A stretch of DNA of 64,000 nt from Sunxiuqinia elliptica (GTDB lineage: Bacteria > Bacteroidota > Bacteroidia > Bacteroidales > Prolixibacteraceae): contig NZ_FONW01000001.1 in assembly GCF_900113005.1 (NCBI RefSeq), positions 248,001 to 312,000 on the forward strand, written 5' to 3'. Made by a program: the position numbers and the translations under genes. This document shows positions 54,154 to 61,874 of this stretch, one piece after another. Each line of letters begins with the position of its first letter. Positions within the stretch are counted from its first letter, which is position 1. The notes beneath the pieces are model-generated. The model worked only from the letters and a program-made list of their open reading frames with translations, was not told the DNA's origin and searched no databases.

Positions 54154-54957
54154 TTACGAATTAACAGAAAGGCGTAAAAAGTACCCATTATGCTTTCGAA
54201 TGTTAAGCACCCGGTCTTCATCAAAAAGCAAATATTGCCCTTTAATCCCCGTTAATGTTCCTTCAATATCAGCCAATTTATCGAAACCAATGCTCTTGAT
54301 TTTTTTAGGGAAAACCTCCACCGGATACCTTAATTCAAGCACCTCATTTTCATCAGAAAAATACTGTTGTAGTTCTGCAGGCATTAAATCACGCGCCTTA
54401 ACTTTCTCTTCTTCCAGCTTAATCGCGTCATCCACTTTGTTTTGCAGCATAGCTCGCCAATTGGTTTTATCGGTGAAATGATTTTTCAGCAACACCTCAA
54501 TCACTCCGGCAATATGCCGATTAGGCGTTTTTGCCAGCTTAATGGCCCGGCTTGCTCCTTGATCTATCCAACGAGTTGGAATTTGATGATGACGAGTTAC
54601 GCCTACTTTCAACTCACTGGACACTGCCAGATAAACGTAATGATCAATCAAATCATGTTTCTCCGCCCACTCCGGATCACGAGCCACCCCAAACTGCGCT
54701 TTGGATAACTCCGGGCGCATAACAGTTTCGCTGGCCTCTGGCACGATCTGAAAACACGAGTAACAAAACCCTTGACTGAAGGATGTTTTGGTCCGTTTTC
54801 CGCAGGAAATACAGTTGATCTGTCCATCAAAATGAAAATGAATTTGCTTTCCCAGCAGAGCGTTCATATCCACTACTTGATCTCCAATTGGCAAAGAATA
54901 ACGAATTGGCTCATCCAATTCAGTTCTCATCTTAAGTATATTTCCTTCGTAATTCAT
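54154..54957 (-). CDS. DUF2797 family protein with zinc-finger-like cysteines
   Basis: This 267-aa protein belongs to DUF2797, a family of unknown function found in Bacteroidota and actinomycetes. It has paired cysteines CISCGKRT and CYSCF (about residues 45-65), likely a zinc site, then a GIY-YIG-like core with HYVYLAVSSELKVGVTRHHQIPTRWIDQGA, which resembles the first strands of that fold. ATG 54957 is chosen over the TTG at 54972, which would overlap the upstream stop. It follows the HAD gene by 11 bases. No function is proposed. Confidence 0.78.
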   Translation of the reverse strand: MNYEGNILKMRTELDEPIRYSLPIGDQVVDMNALLGKQIHFHFDGQINCISCGKRTKTSFSQGFCYSCFQIVPEASETVMRPELSKAQFGVARDPEWAEKHDLIDHYVYLAVSSELKVGVTRHHQIPTRWIDQGASRAIKLAKTPNRHIAGVIEVLLKNHFTDKTNWRAMLQNKVDDAIKLEEEKVKARDLMPAELQQYFSDENEVLELRYPVEVFPKKIKSIGFDKLADIEGTLTGIKGQYLLFDEDRVLNIRKHNGYFLRLSVNS

Positions 54958-54968
54958 CGGGGTTGAGT

Positions 54969-55679
54969 TCAAATTTTCACACCATTAAATAAAGTCAGAA
55001 CATCATGTATTTCCTTTAGTTCATAAAAGCGATCGCTTTTAATTTCTTCCGGATCCATTTGCTCAAGAATCCAAGTCGTATAATACGGAACATGGGCCGC
55101 AGTTCCTCCCAGGTTAATGACCGGAAGAACATCTGATTTCAAGGAATTTCCAATCATCATAAACTGGCTGGCATCAATATCCAAGTGCCGGAGTAAATCT
55201 TCGTAGTTTTCCTCTTTTTTATGGGTCATCACTTCAATATGATGAAAATATTTTAATAGGCCTGACTTCTTCAGCTTTCGTTCCTGATCCAGCAAATCGC
55301 CTTTTGTGGCTAAAACCAAACGATAGTCAGGAGCCAGTGTTTCCAGCACATCGCGAATACCATCAAGTAAAACGACATCTTTATTGAGCATTTCTTTCCC
55401 CAAGGCAACAATGGCCTCGATCTGCTCCGGGCGAACCTGTTTATCAGAGATCAACAAAGCTGTTTCCACCAAAGACAAAATGAATGCTTTGATGCCGTAT
55501 CCGTAGATTTCCATGTTTTGAACTTCCACCTTGTAAAGTTCTGCCATGATTGCGTCAGCCGGCTGATACTCTTTTAAGATCTCGCAAAACTTTCGCTCAG
55601 CCTCGCGAAAATAGTTTTCGTTTTCCCATAAAGTGTCGTCTGCATCAAAGGCAATAATCTGTATATCTTTTAAGCTCAT
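54969..55679 (-). CDS. HAD-superfamily hydrolase
   Basis: This 236-aa phosphatase-fold protein has the nucleophile motif IIAFDADDTLWEN (about residues 8-20), motif II VLATKGD, the Lys in the MTHKKEENY region and motif III MIGNSLKSDV, with the late acidic residue replaced by an Asn-Ser pair in the usual GDS position. The cap is of the C1 type. The substrate is unknown; relatives include phosphoglycolate- and nucleotide-phosphatase-like enzymes. It is 11 bases upstream of the DUF2797 gene and 71 bases downstream of the transporter gene. Confidence 0.85.
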   Translation of the reverse strand: MSLKDIQIIAFDADDTLWENENYFREAERKFCEILKEYQPADAIMAELYKVEVQNMEIYGYGIKAFILSLVETALLISDKQVRPEQIEAIVALGKEMLNKDVVLLDGIRDVLETLAPDYRLVLATKGDLLDQERKLKKSGLLKYFHHIEVMTHKKEENYEDLLRHLDIDASQFMMIGNSLKSDVLPVINLGGTAAHVPYYTTWILEQMDPEEIKSDRFYELKEIHDVLTLFNGVKI

Positions 55680-55750
55680 CCTTTGTTTGTTTTGAAGTTA
55701 AAAACTATTAATCCTGACAAGGACATTGCCCGATGAGCTCACCATCTTAT

Positions 55751-57334
55751 TTAGATCAAGCTCAATACCTGAACGGCAACAATCAATAACACCATTGCAA
55801 TTGGGTAAACTGTTGCATAGGCAACCGAAGGTGCATCCGTATCCGTCATTCCGTCAATTGCTGCCAAGCCCGGCGTACTGGTCATACTTCCGGTTAGCGT
55901 TCCTAATAAGGTAAGAACATTCATTTTCAAGAAATACCGGGCTACAATAGCTGTCAAAAGCATGGGCACCAAGGTAATCACAATTCCATAAAGGAATAGT
56001 TCAATTCCATACTGTTGAAAGGTATCCACCAGGCTCGATCCGGCGCTGGTTCCGACAGCAGCCAGAAAAAACAACAATCCAAATTGACGAAGCAATTGGT
56101 TAGCAGCCCCTGTCATGGTCCACATTACCGGCCCCGTTTTTCCTGTACGCCCTAACACTAAAGCAGTCAACAAAATACCACCTGTCAATCCTAAACTAAA
56201 CGAGAAAGAACCGAAATTCAGACTTAACTTTCCAACCAAAATACCCAAGATAATTCCCGTAGCAATCGGTAAGAAGTCAGTATCTGAAAGTCGTCGGTCA
56301 TCATCTCCAAAGATACGAACCACTTGCTCCATATTCTCCCGGTTACAGGCCACAATTAACTTATCGCCAAACTGCAATTTAGAAGAAGGACTTGGGGATA
56401 AATCAATTCCCGAACGGCGAATCCGAGTTACCGTCGTATTATAAGTGTTCAGCATGTTCAGCTGTCCAAGTGTCTTTCCGACAACCTCTTTGTTGGTAAC
56501 CAACAAGGAACGAACATCATATTGTGTACTCAATGGAATTTCCGTTGCCGTTTCAGAGCCAATCAACAAGCGCACCCGATCTAAAGCCGCTGAGGTTCCA
56601 ACTGCTTTTATGATATCTCCTTTCTTTAAAACAGTATCCGAAACAGGGGTAATGGCCGCATCGCCATGCATCACGCGCGACACAACCGCTTTTGTCATGT
56701 AACGAATCCGAAGCTCGCCAATGGTCTTCCCGAATACATTCTCATTTTCAACACGGAAATTACGCTTCCTGATCTCAGGAAAGCCACCTGACACTTCATG
56801 CCGATATTGATCCTCGGCCTGCTTAATATTCACACGTAAAATCCGAGGTAAAAAGCTGACAAATAAAATCACTCCAATCACACCAAAAGGGTAGCCAATA
56901 CCATAACCAATAGAGGCTAAAGGTGATCCGGTTGTATCAATAGCGGCGGCTAAACCCGGCGTACTGGTTAGTGAACCGGTTAGCAAACCAATGCAAAGGC
57001 TTCGATCAATACCTCCAAAATAGTAAACCCCAAAAGTGATGAGGCTTGAGCTAACAATCAATAAGGTTGCCAAAATAGCCAATTGCCTTCCATTCTTTTT
57101 GAACGAACTGAAAAAACCCGGTCCTGCCTGAATCCCAATAGTGAAGATAAAAAGCACCAACCCGAGGTATTGAAAGTCCTTTGGTACAATAACACCAAAG
57201 TGCCCAAAAACCAAAGCAACAAAAATAACAGCCGAAACGTCAAGCGATATCCCCTTGATCTTGATTCGGCCAATTATAAAACCAATTAAAATGATTAAAA
57301 AAAGTGCAAAATAGCTATTCCCTAACAATTCCAT
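55751..57334 (-). CDS. YidE/YbjL-type (AspT family) membrane transporter with two TrkA-C domains
   Basis: This 527-aa inner-membrane protein has two sets of five or six helices related to each other, the AspT/YidE/YbjL duplication, seen in the repeated GSxTSTPGLAA motif (GSLTSTPGLAAA early, GSMTSTPGLAA late). They flank a cytoplasmic region with two RCK/TrkA-C domains (about residues 190-360, with GKTIGELRIR and GKTLGQLNM). AspT itself exchanges aspartate and alanine; the substrate here is unknown. ATG 57334 (MELLGNSYF) is preferred to GTG 57340. Confidence 0.88.
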   Translation of the reverse strand: MELLGNSYFALFLIILIGFIIGRIKIKGISLDVSAVIFVALVFGHFGVIVPKDFQYLGLVLFIFTIGIQAGPGFFSSFKKNGRQLAILATLLIVSSSLITFGVYYFGGIDRSLCIGLLTGSLTSTPGLAAAIDTTGSPLASIGYGIGYPFGVIGVILFVSFLPRILRVNIKQAEDQYRHEVSGGFPEIRKRNFRVENENVFGKTIGELRIRYMTKAVVSRVMHGDAAITPVSDTVLKKGDIIKAVGTSAALDRVRLLIGSETATEIPLSTQYDVRSLLVTNKEVVGKTLGQLNMLNTYNTTVTRIRRSGIDLSPSPSSKLQFGDKLIVACNRENMEQVVRIFGDDDRRLSDTDFLPIATGIILGILVGKLSLNFGSFSFSLGLTGGILLTALVLGRTGKTGPVMWTMTGAANQLLRQFGLLFFLAAVGTSAGSSLVDTFQQYGIELFLYGIVITLVPMLLTAIVARYFLKMNVLTLLGTLTGSMTSTPGLAAIDGMTDTDAPSVAYATVYPIAMVLLIVAVQVLSLI

Positions 57335-57353
57335 GTTCACATTTTTATGTCTG

Positions 57354-57361
57354 CAAAAGTA
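57354..57361 (-). promoter_or_regulatory. Promoter -7 box for the YidE/YbjL-type transporter
   Basis: TACTTTTG on the minus strand fits TAnnTTTG and is 19 bases before ATG 57334. A -33 TTG at the standard distance is not clear. Confidence 0.5.
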
Positions 57362-57412
57362 TAAACTTTATGCTGCAAAACATACAAATAGCTCCCGAAT
57401 TAGGTCCTTACA

Positions 57413-58123
57413 TTAATCATTTAACAGAAAAGAAAAGTCATCGCCAACTTGCAGTTCGTAAGGTGTTTTGCCTTTCAAAAAGATACGTGTTGTGCGATCT
57501 CCAATCAGGCTAAGTGCTCCACCTTCGAGCTTGAACATCGTTCCTTCACGCAAACCAACAACATAAGTTCCCGGGTTAATTTCTAAAAACTCAGAAATTC
57601 GCTGTTCACGCGTTTCACCTCCATGTCCTTCGGGGTTAGCATCCAAATAGTGTGGGTTAATCTGAAAAGGTACCAAGTTCAAGGTATTGAATCCCTTTGG
57701 ATCGATAATGGGCATATCATTGGTTGTACGAAGCGTTGGACAAGCGACGTTTGAGCCGGCACTCCATCCCATGTAAGGAGTTCCTGCTTTTACCTTTTTA
57801 CGAATTGGTTCCATCAAATCCTGATCGTGCAACATTCTCACCAATTGCCAGGTATTTCCACCTCCCACAACAATTGCTTCAGCTTCTGCCACAGCTTTCA
57901 CCGGGTCATCAAAACGATGAATACCGACCACTTTATGTCCGATCTCCTGCAAACTATCGTTCACTTTTTGCTCATATTCGTCAAACGAAAAAGTAACCGC
58001 AGCAAAAGGAATAAATAGCGCATTTACCGGCTTCTCACCCAAAAAATTCAGAATTTCCTTTTTAGGGTAACCAAGGTAAGCCTCTCCGGGCATTGTTGAA
58101 TTGCTAAGAAGTAATAGTCTCAT
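57413..58123 (-). CDS. pepE: Dipeptidase E (alpha-aspartyl dipeptidase)
   Basis: PepE, a serine peptidase of family S51, hydrolyses dipeptides with N-terminal aspartate. The 236-aa protein starts MRLLLLSNSTMPGEAYLGYP and has AIVVGGGNTWQL and the nucleophile Ser in GWSAGSNVACPTL near residue 120; the catalytic His lies in the IDPKGF to NPHYLD region. ATG 58123 is used instead of the frame opening at 58171, which adds 16 residues before the conserved start. It is cytoplasmic and located upstream of the transporter gene, 78 bases away in the same direction. Confidence 0.93.
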   Translation of the reverse strand: MRLLLLSNSTMPGEAYLGYPKKEILNFLGEKPVNALFIPFAAVTFSFDEYEQKVNDSLQEIGHKVVGIHRFDDPVKAVAEAEAIVVGGGNTWQLVRMLHDQDLMEPIRKKVKAGTPYMGWSAGSNVACPTLRTTNDMPIIDPKGFNTLNLVPFQINPHYLDANPEGHGGETREQRISEFLEINPGTYVVGLREGTMFKLEGGALSLIGDRTTRIFLKGKTPYELQVGDDFSFLLND

Positions 58124-58305
58124 TTGTTGTATATTCTTAAGTATTAAATTACGAATCAGGAAATGCTCCAATCGCGTTGTCTTAAAAAGATCAAGTACCA
58201 GTCATCATTTTAAAAAAACAAACACCGGATAAAATTGGACGTCTTTCCGGGGACTAAGATAACCAATGCCCTTTATTTTTAACAAGAAATTTGTCACCCT
58301 GCTGA

Positions 58306-59106
58306 TTAAAAAGAAAACAGCGCAATGCCCACCGAAAATGGATAAAGCTCGGGCCCTTTCTCATCAACAAACAACGGCTGCAGATCATAGCTGGCATACA
58401 CATTGATAAATCGATACCCCAAGCGAACCATACCCGACAAGCGGAAATCATGCATATAAAAATCATCCGGCGTTTTCAACTTCTCCTTTTTGTTGTTCTC
58501 CCGGTATTTGACTTTCGTATGTGTACTCATTCGCTTGGCAGCCACAACCCCAATGGCCAGATAAGCCCTATTCCCATAATGCTTAACGGGAACTTGAAAT
58601 TCAACTAGCAGGGGAATCGTCAAGTAAGCAGAAGATAACTTTGATTTTTGCTTTGAATCATAAAACTGCTCGATGGGCTCAATTCGATTGCCCACTTTTT
58701 CAATGCTAGTCTTTTTATCCAGAAAGTAAGTTTGAAGTTGTAAGCCCAAGCCAGAAACCAAGCCAATGGTATTGCGGGTGCGTTGCAGTCCTTTTGAGAA
58801 CTGAATTAAGTTTAAATCCAACACCGTAGACCGAAGTAAATTAACATCCAAAAAGCCATGCTCCTCCTCGGGATACATGGAGTAATCTTCATTGGTAAAA
58901 CCATTCAAGCCTAAATGAATTCCCGACCAATGACCAGAAAATTCATCATCCCAATAGTTAAAACCATCAGTAACAACTCCGTGAGGTTGGATAATATTTA
59001 ATTGCCCTGCGGCCCCCGGGCGGCTCACCTTTAACGAGTCGGTTTTCTGCGCATGCAATTGAAAACTACACAGCAATCCCAGCAATATGGTGTAAAACTG
59101 TTTCAT
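58306..59106 (-). CDS. Outer-membrane beta-barrel protein, paralogue A
   Basis: This 266-aa protein has a signal peptide (MKQFYTILLGLLCSFQLHAQ) and a C-terminal beta-barrel domain: GHWSGIHLGLNGFTNEDYSMYPEE near residue 57, TIPLLVEFQVPV and a final VGIALFSF, with a terminal Phe as in BamA substrates. It shares the WxGxxLGxNGFxxxDYS pattern and the FxxDEKGPELYPFxxGI end with the neighbouring paralogue at 59208-60122, which points to tandem duplication. The function is unknown. It has its own -7 box at 59123-59130 after the paralogue's terminator. Confidence 0.82.
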   Translation of the reverse strand: MKQFYTILLGLLCSFQLHAQKTDSLKVSRPGAAGQLNIIQPHGVVTDGFNYWDDEFSGHWSGIHLGLNGFTNEDYSMYPEEEHGFLDVNLLRSTVLDLNLIQFSKGLQRTRNTIGLVSGLGLQLQTYFLDKKTSIEKVGNRIEPIEQFYDSKQKSKLSSAYLTIPLLVEFQVPVKHYGNRAYLAIGVVAAKRMSTHTKVKYRENNKKEKLKTPDDFYMHDFRLSGMVRLGYRFINVYASYDLQPLFVDEKGPELYPFSVGIALFSF

Positions 59107-59122
59107 GACTTAAATCTAATAA

Positions 59123-59130
59123 CAAAGTTA
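59123..59130 (-). promoter_or_regulatory. Promoter -7 box for paralogue A
   Basis: TAACTTTG on the minus strand fits TAnnTTTG, 16 bases before the ATG at 59106 and just after the terminator of the upstream gene. Confidence 0.45.
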
Positions 59131-59143
59131 AGCATGAAAATTT

Positions 59144-59172
59144 AAAAAAGAAGCCTGCTCATTGGCAGGCTT
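59144..59172 (-). terminator. Terminator of paralogue B
   Basis: The stem 59151-59158 with 59165-59172 (8 bp perfect, 6-base loop) is followed on the minus strand by a T run (A run at 59144-59149), 35 bases after the stop of the upstream gene. Confidence 0.78.
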
Positions 59173-59207
59173 TACAGTTTTCTGAATACTGGGTCTTAAA
59201 ATGTGTC

Positions 59208-60122
59208 TTAAAAATTGAGCAAACTAATGCCAATAGTGAAGGGATACAGCTCGGGGCCTTTATCATCTTTAAAGAATGTAGACAGGCCATAGCTTGCAAA
59301 CAAGCTGATATCTTTCAAGCCAATACGCCCCACAACCGAATATTTGAACGGATTAATTGCAAAGCTTCCGTGGTCTTTACTTTTACTGCTATTGGCTTTG
59401 ATCTTCGTGTGCGATCCAATGTTTAAAGCACCTACAACACCGCCAGATACAAATACTTCGTTACTACCCCCATTAACCGGAATTTGAAACTCCAATAACA
59501 AAGGAACGGTCAGGTATGAGGCTGTTAACTTAGACTTATCAAATCCTTCTTTTTCAATGGGGACAGGAACAATAATTCCGTCTTGCTTTTCAATCGTCAA
59601 TGGATTATCGAACCGATAGTTATTGATTGACCATCCCATTCCTGTTACCAAACCAATTCGATCGGGGCTTAAAGCAATATTATACTCCAGAAAGTTAAAG
59701 TTCACCTCAATGGATTTTGCCTGATTCAGATCCATAAAGTCTCCTTCGGTATAAGCACTATAATCGGTATTGAAAAAACCATTTACGCCAAGCTCAAAAC
59801 CAGCCCAGTGCCCATTAAAGTTTTTACGTCTCCAGCTGTCTCCCCAATCTTTATCATCATCATCGAAAAAACGATCCCGTTGCATGTTGATATTTGTTTT
59901 TCCTCCCTCTTCTACAATCTCTACACTCCGCTTTCCTACTCGAATATGAGTTGTATCTGTCCCGTAATTATCTTCAATGTGAATCCGGTTATTCAGAAGC
60001 GCAACTTCGGTGCGCTCACTTCCTTCTTTTACCTCTACTAGTTTGCCTACTTTGGTTGTTTCCTGTGCGTAAACAACACTCACAAACAAAGCGAATAATA
60101 TTGTTAACACTCTTGTTTTCAT
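59208..60122 (-). CDS. Outer-membrane beta-barrel protein, paralogue B
   Basis: This 304-aa protein has a signal peptide (about residues 1-19, ending VVYAQ), a polar N-terminal region of about 80 residues and a barrel domain starting GHWAGFELGVNGFFNTDYSAY; it ends in FTIGISLLNF. It is similar to paralogue A over the barrel, but has a longer Asp-rich N-terminal stretch (DRFFDDDDKDWGD). It lies downstream of the sigma/anti-sigma pair in the same direction and has a promoter box at 60160-60167 and a terminator at 59144-59172. The function is unknown. Confidence 0.82.
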   Translation of the reverse strand: MKTRVLTILFALFVSVVYAQETTKVGKLVEVKEGSERTEVALLNNRIHIEDNYGTDTTHIRVGKRSVEIVEEGGKTNINMQRDRFFDDDDKDWGDSWRRKNFNGHWAGFELGVNGFFNTDYSAYTEGDFMDLNQAKSIEVNFNFLEYNIALSPDRIGLVTGMGWSINNYRFDNPLTIEKQDGIIVPVPIEKEGFDKSKLTASYLTVPLLLEFQIPVNGGSNEVFVSGGVVGALNIGSHTKIKANSSKSKDHGSFAINPFKYSVVGRIGLKDISLFASYGLSTFFKDDKGPELYPFTIGISLLNF

Positions 60123-60159
60123 ACCGCTAATTTTTATTAAGTCGTTAGATAACTGACAC

Positions 60160-60167
60160 CAAATTTA
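60160..60167 (-). promoter_or_regulatory. Promoter -7 box for paralogue B
   Basis: TAAATTTG on the minus strand fits TAnnTTTG and lies 37 bases before the ATG. The nearest TTG upstream is about 25 bases away, longer than ideal. Confidence 0.4.
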
Positions 60168-60260
60168 CATGAAAGTGTGCTCGTATTTTGGCCAAATTAT
60201 TTGTTCTCTCAAATTGTTATTCGAATGTAGGACGGATAGCCTATTAGGAAAGTTACAGGC

Positions 60261-61304
60261 CTAATCTCCTTTTTTAAACGGAATTGAAAAAGCAAGCAAG
60301 CGGGTATTCAATCGAACTGCAGTCACATTCCCCTTGTCATTCGTTTTATAGTCTACCCGATCCTGACTTACCGTAGCAACAGCATCAAGTCCGGCGCTTA
60401 ATACATTCGAAAATGTAAAGGGTTGCTCTTTGCTTTTATGAAGCACTTTCTCGGCCAAATACTCAGGTATCGTCAGGTATTCTTCACCGCTTGGAGCGAT
60501 ATATTCTTCCATGCCATGCAAGGCCAATGCCTCTGCTTCTATTCCACTTTTTACCGACGCCTCTAACAAGGCCAAAGGCTCTGGTGCCTGCTCACGAATA
60601 GGATCCAACTGCACTGATTCAATTTGATCAGCAACAACGAGCTGCGACTGTTTGGCCTTCAATGGCTCAACAGTTTGTTCAAGTTGTTTCTGTTGCACTG
60701 TTTGCGGTTCATTTTCCACAGGTTTCTCTGTTGCAGCTACAATATCAGGAGCTGAAACACGTGGCTCATCTACCAACTGATTATCAGCCATAGGAATTAC
60801 AACGGGTTCATCAAAAGAGCTTTGCCACACAGTCCATACGCCAAACAACAAAACAAGCACTGCCGCCACCCAGCTACTATATTTCCATAGCATTCGCGTC
60901 GGCGTTTGCTTATATAGGTGCTTTTTGCCATCAAAAACAATGGCTTTATCTGGCACCAAACGAGCTTTCAGGAATAAATCAAATTCCTCTTCTTTTTGAG
61001 GATCCTCGCTTAGTTCATCCAGAAAAAGCCTGGAGTCTTCTTGATTTAAATCCTCCTCGATAAAAGCAACCGCCTGATAATCGAATTGTGAGGTTCCTGT
61101 CAATTCATTCTTCAACAAGCCTTCCTTCCCGCTATAAGCAATCTTCTCCGCTGGTAGCTCAATCGCTGACACCGCCTTCAGTTCATCGTGCAAATCCGGA
61201 TTATTCTTCAGAAAATCCAAAAAATCATCAATCTGATTATCCGGCAAATTGCCATCCAGATAATCCAGAAAGTAAATTTCATAATTTGACCGATGAATAT
61301 TCAT
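60261..61304 (-). CDS. Anti-sigma-factor-like single-pass membrane protein with duplicated N-terminal unit
   Basis: This 347-aa protein follows an ECF sigma gene by 46 bases and has the topology of an anti-sigma factor: a cytoplasmic N-terminal part (1-140), one membrane helix (about 141-161) and a periplasmic tail rich in Glu, Gln and Pro. The cytoplasmic part holds two related units, one from YEIYFLDYLDGNLPDNQ to EKIAYSGKEGLLK (about 8-65) and one from YQAVAFIEEDLNQED to KAIVFDGKKHLYK (about 76-132). The HCC zinc motif of ZAS anti-sigma factors is absent. Inhibition of the adjacent sigma factor is inferred from position and topology. Confidence 0.75.
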   Translation of the reverse strand: MNIHRSNYEIYFLDYLDGNLPDNQIDDFLDFLKNNPDLHDELKAVSAIELPAEKIAYSGKEGLLKNELTGTSQFDYQAVAFIEEDLNQEDSRLFLDELSEDPQKEEEFDLFLKARLVPDKAIVFDGKKHLYKQTPTRMLWKYSSWVAAVLVLLFGVWTVWQSSFDEPVVIPMADNQLVDEPRVSAPDIVAATEKPVENEPQTVQQKQLEQTVEPLKAKQSQLVVADQIESVQLDPIREQAPEPLALLEASVKSGIEAEALALHGMEEYIAPSGEEYLTIPEYLAEKVLHKSKEQPFTFSNVLSAGLDAVATVSQDRVDYKTNDKGNVTAVRLNTRLLAFSIPFKKGD

Positions 61305-61350
61305 GCCTATCTTCCTTTATCCTTTACCATTCTAAAACCGGACTAATCCG

Positions 61351-61836
61351 TTACACCAACACATCGATTTTACCGATGTAGTTCTTCAAAAACACTCGGG
61401 CCCGGTAGATGTACACCTTCACCTGGGCTTCAGAGAGCGCTGTTATTTCACTAATCTCTTTGTAGGAATACCCTTCATAATCGCGCAGCAACAACACCGA
61501 ACGCTGATCGTCCGGCAACAATTGAACAGCTTTATTCAAAACCTCTCCAACGTCGGAATATTGCCTCTCATGACCTTCTTCCTGCAAAGGGATTTCATCG
61601 TATGACTGCTGTCGCTGATCTTTTCGAATCATATCGATTGCCCGGTGGTAAGCCGTGGTAAACAGGTACGATTTTACTTTGGCGGCATCAACCGAACGTA
61701 GACGCGCCCATAGTTTTTCGAAACTGTCCTGAACAATATCACGGGCCTTTTCTTCATCCCGGATTGTCTTCAGCACAAATCGAAAAATGCCATCAGCATA
61801 TAGATTTACAGCTTGATTGTAATCCTCAACAGTCAT
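61351..61836 (-). CDS. ECF-type RNA polymerase sigma factor
   Basis: This 161-aa sigma-70 family protein has region 2 (about residues 8-75: AVNLYADGIFRFVLKTIRDE, then ARDIVQDSFEKLW, which contacts the -10 DNA and core polymerase) and region 4 (about 105-155: LLPDDQRSVLLLRDYEGYSYKEI, with the helix-turn-helix ISEITALSEAQVKVYIYRAR). It is followed by a putative membrane anti-sigma gene and two outer-membrane protein genes, so the set likely responds to an envelope signal. No autoregulatory promoter could be recognised in the short gap before it. Confidence 0.93.
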   Translation of the reverse strand: MTVEDYNQAVNLYADGIFRFVLKTIRDEEKARDIVQDSFEKLWARLRSVDAAKVKSYLFTTAYHRAIDMIRKDQRQQSYDEIPLQEEGHERQYSDVGEVLNKAVQLLPDDQRSVLLLRDYEGYSYKEISEITALSEAQVKVYIYRARVFLKNYIGKIDVLV

Positions 61837-61874
61837 TCTTTATAGATCCTTGCTAATGTATGACGAGCAACGAT

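Noticed and set aside
54035-54481. 148-codon plus-strand frame
   Set aside because: It lies mostly antisense to the DUF2797 gene, is Ser-rich without recognisable motifs, and has no promoter or start context.
58200-58260. Possible terminator for barrel paralogue A
   Set aside because: Only a 5-6 bp CCGGA/TCCGG pairing with a long loop is present, too weak to list despite a T run on the minus strand.
58254-58466. 70-codon minus-strand frame overlapping the end of barrel paralogue A
   Set aside because: It is a shadow frame of a well-supported beta-barrel gene, with no start context of its own.
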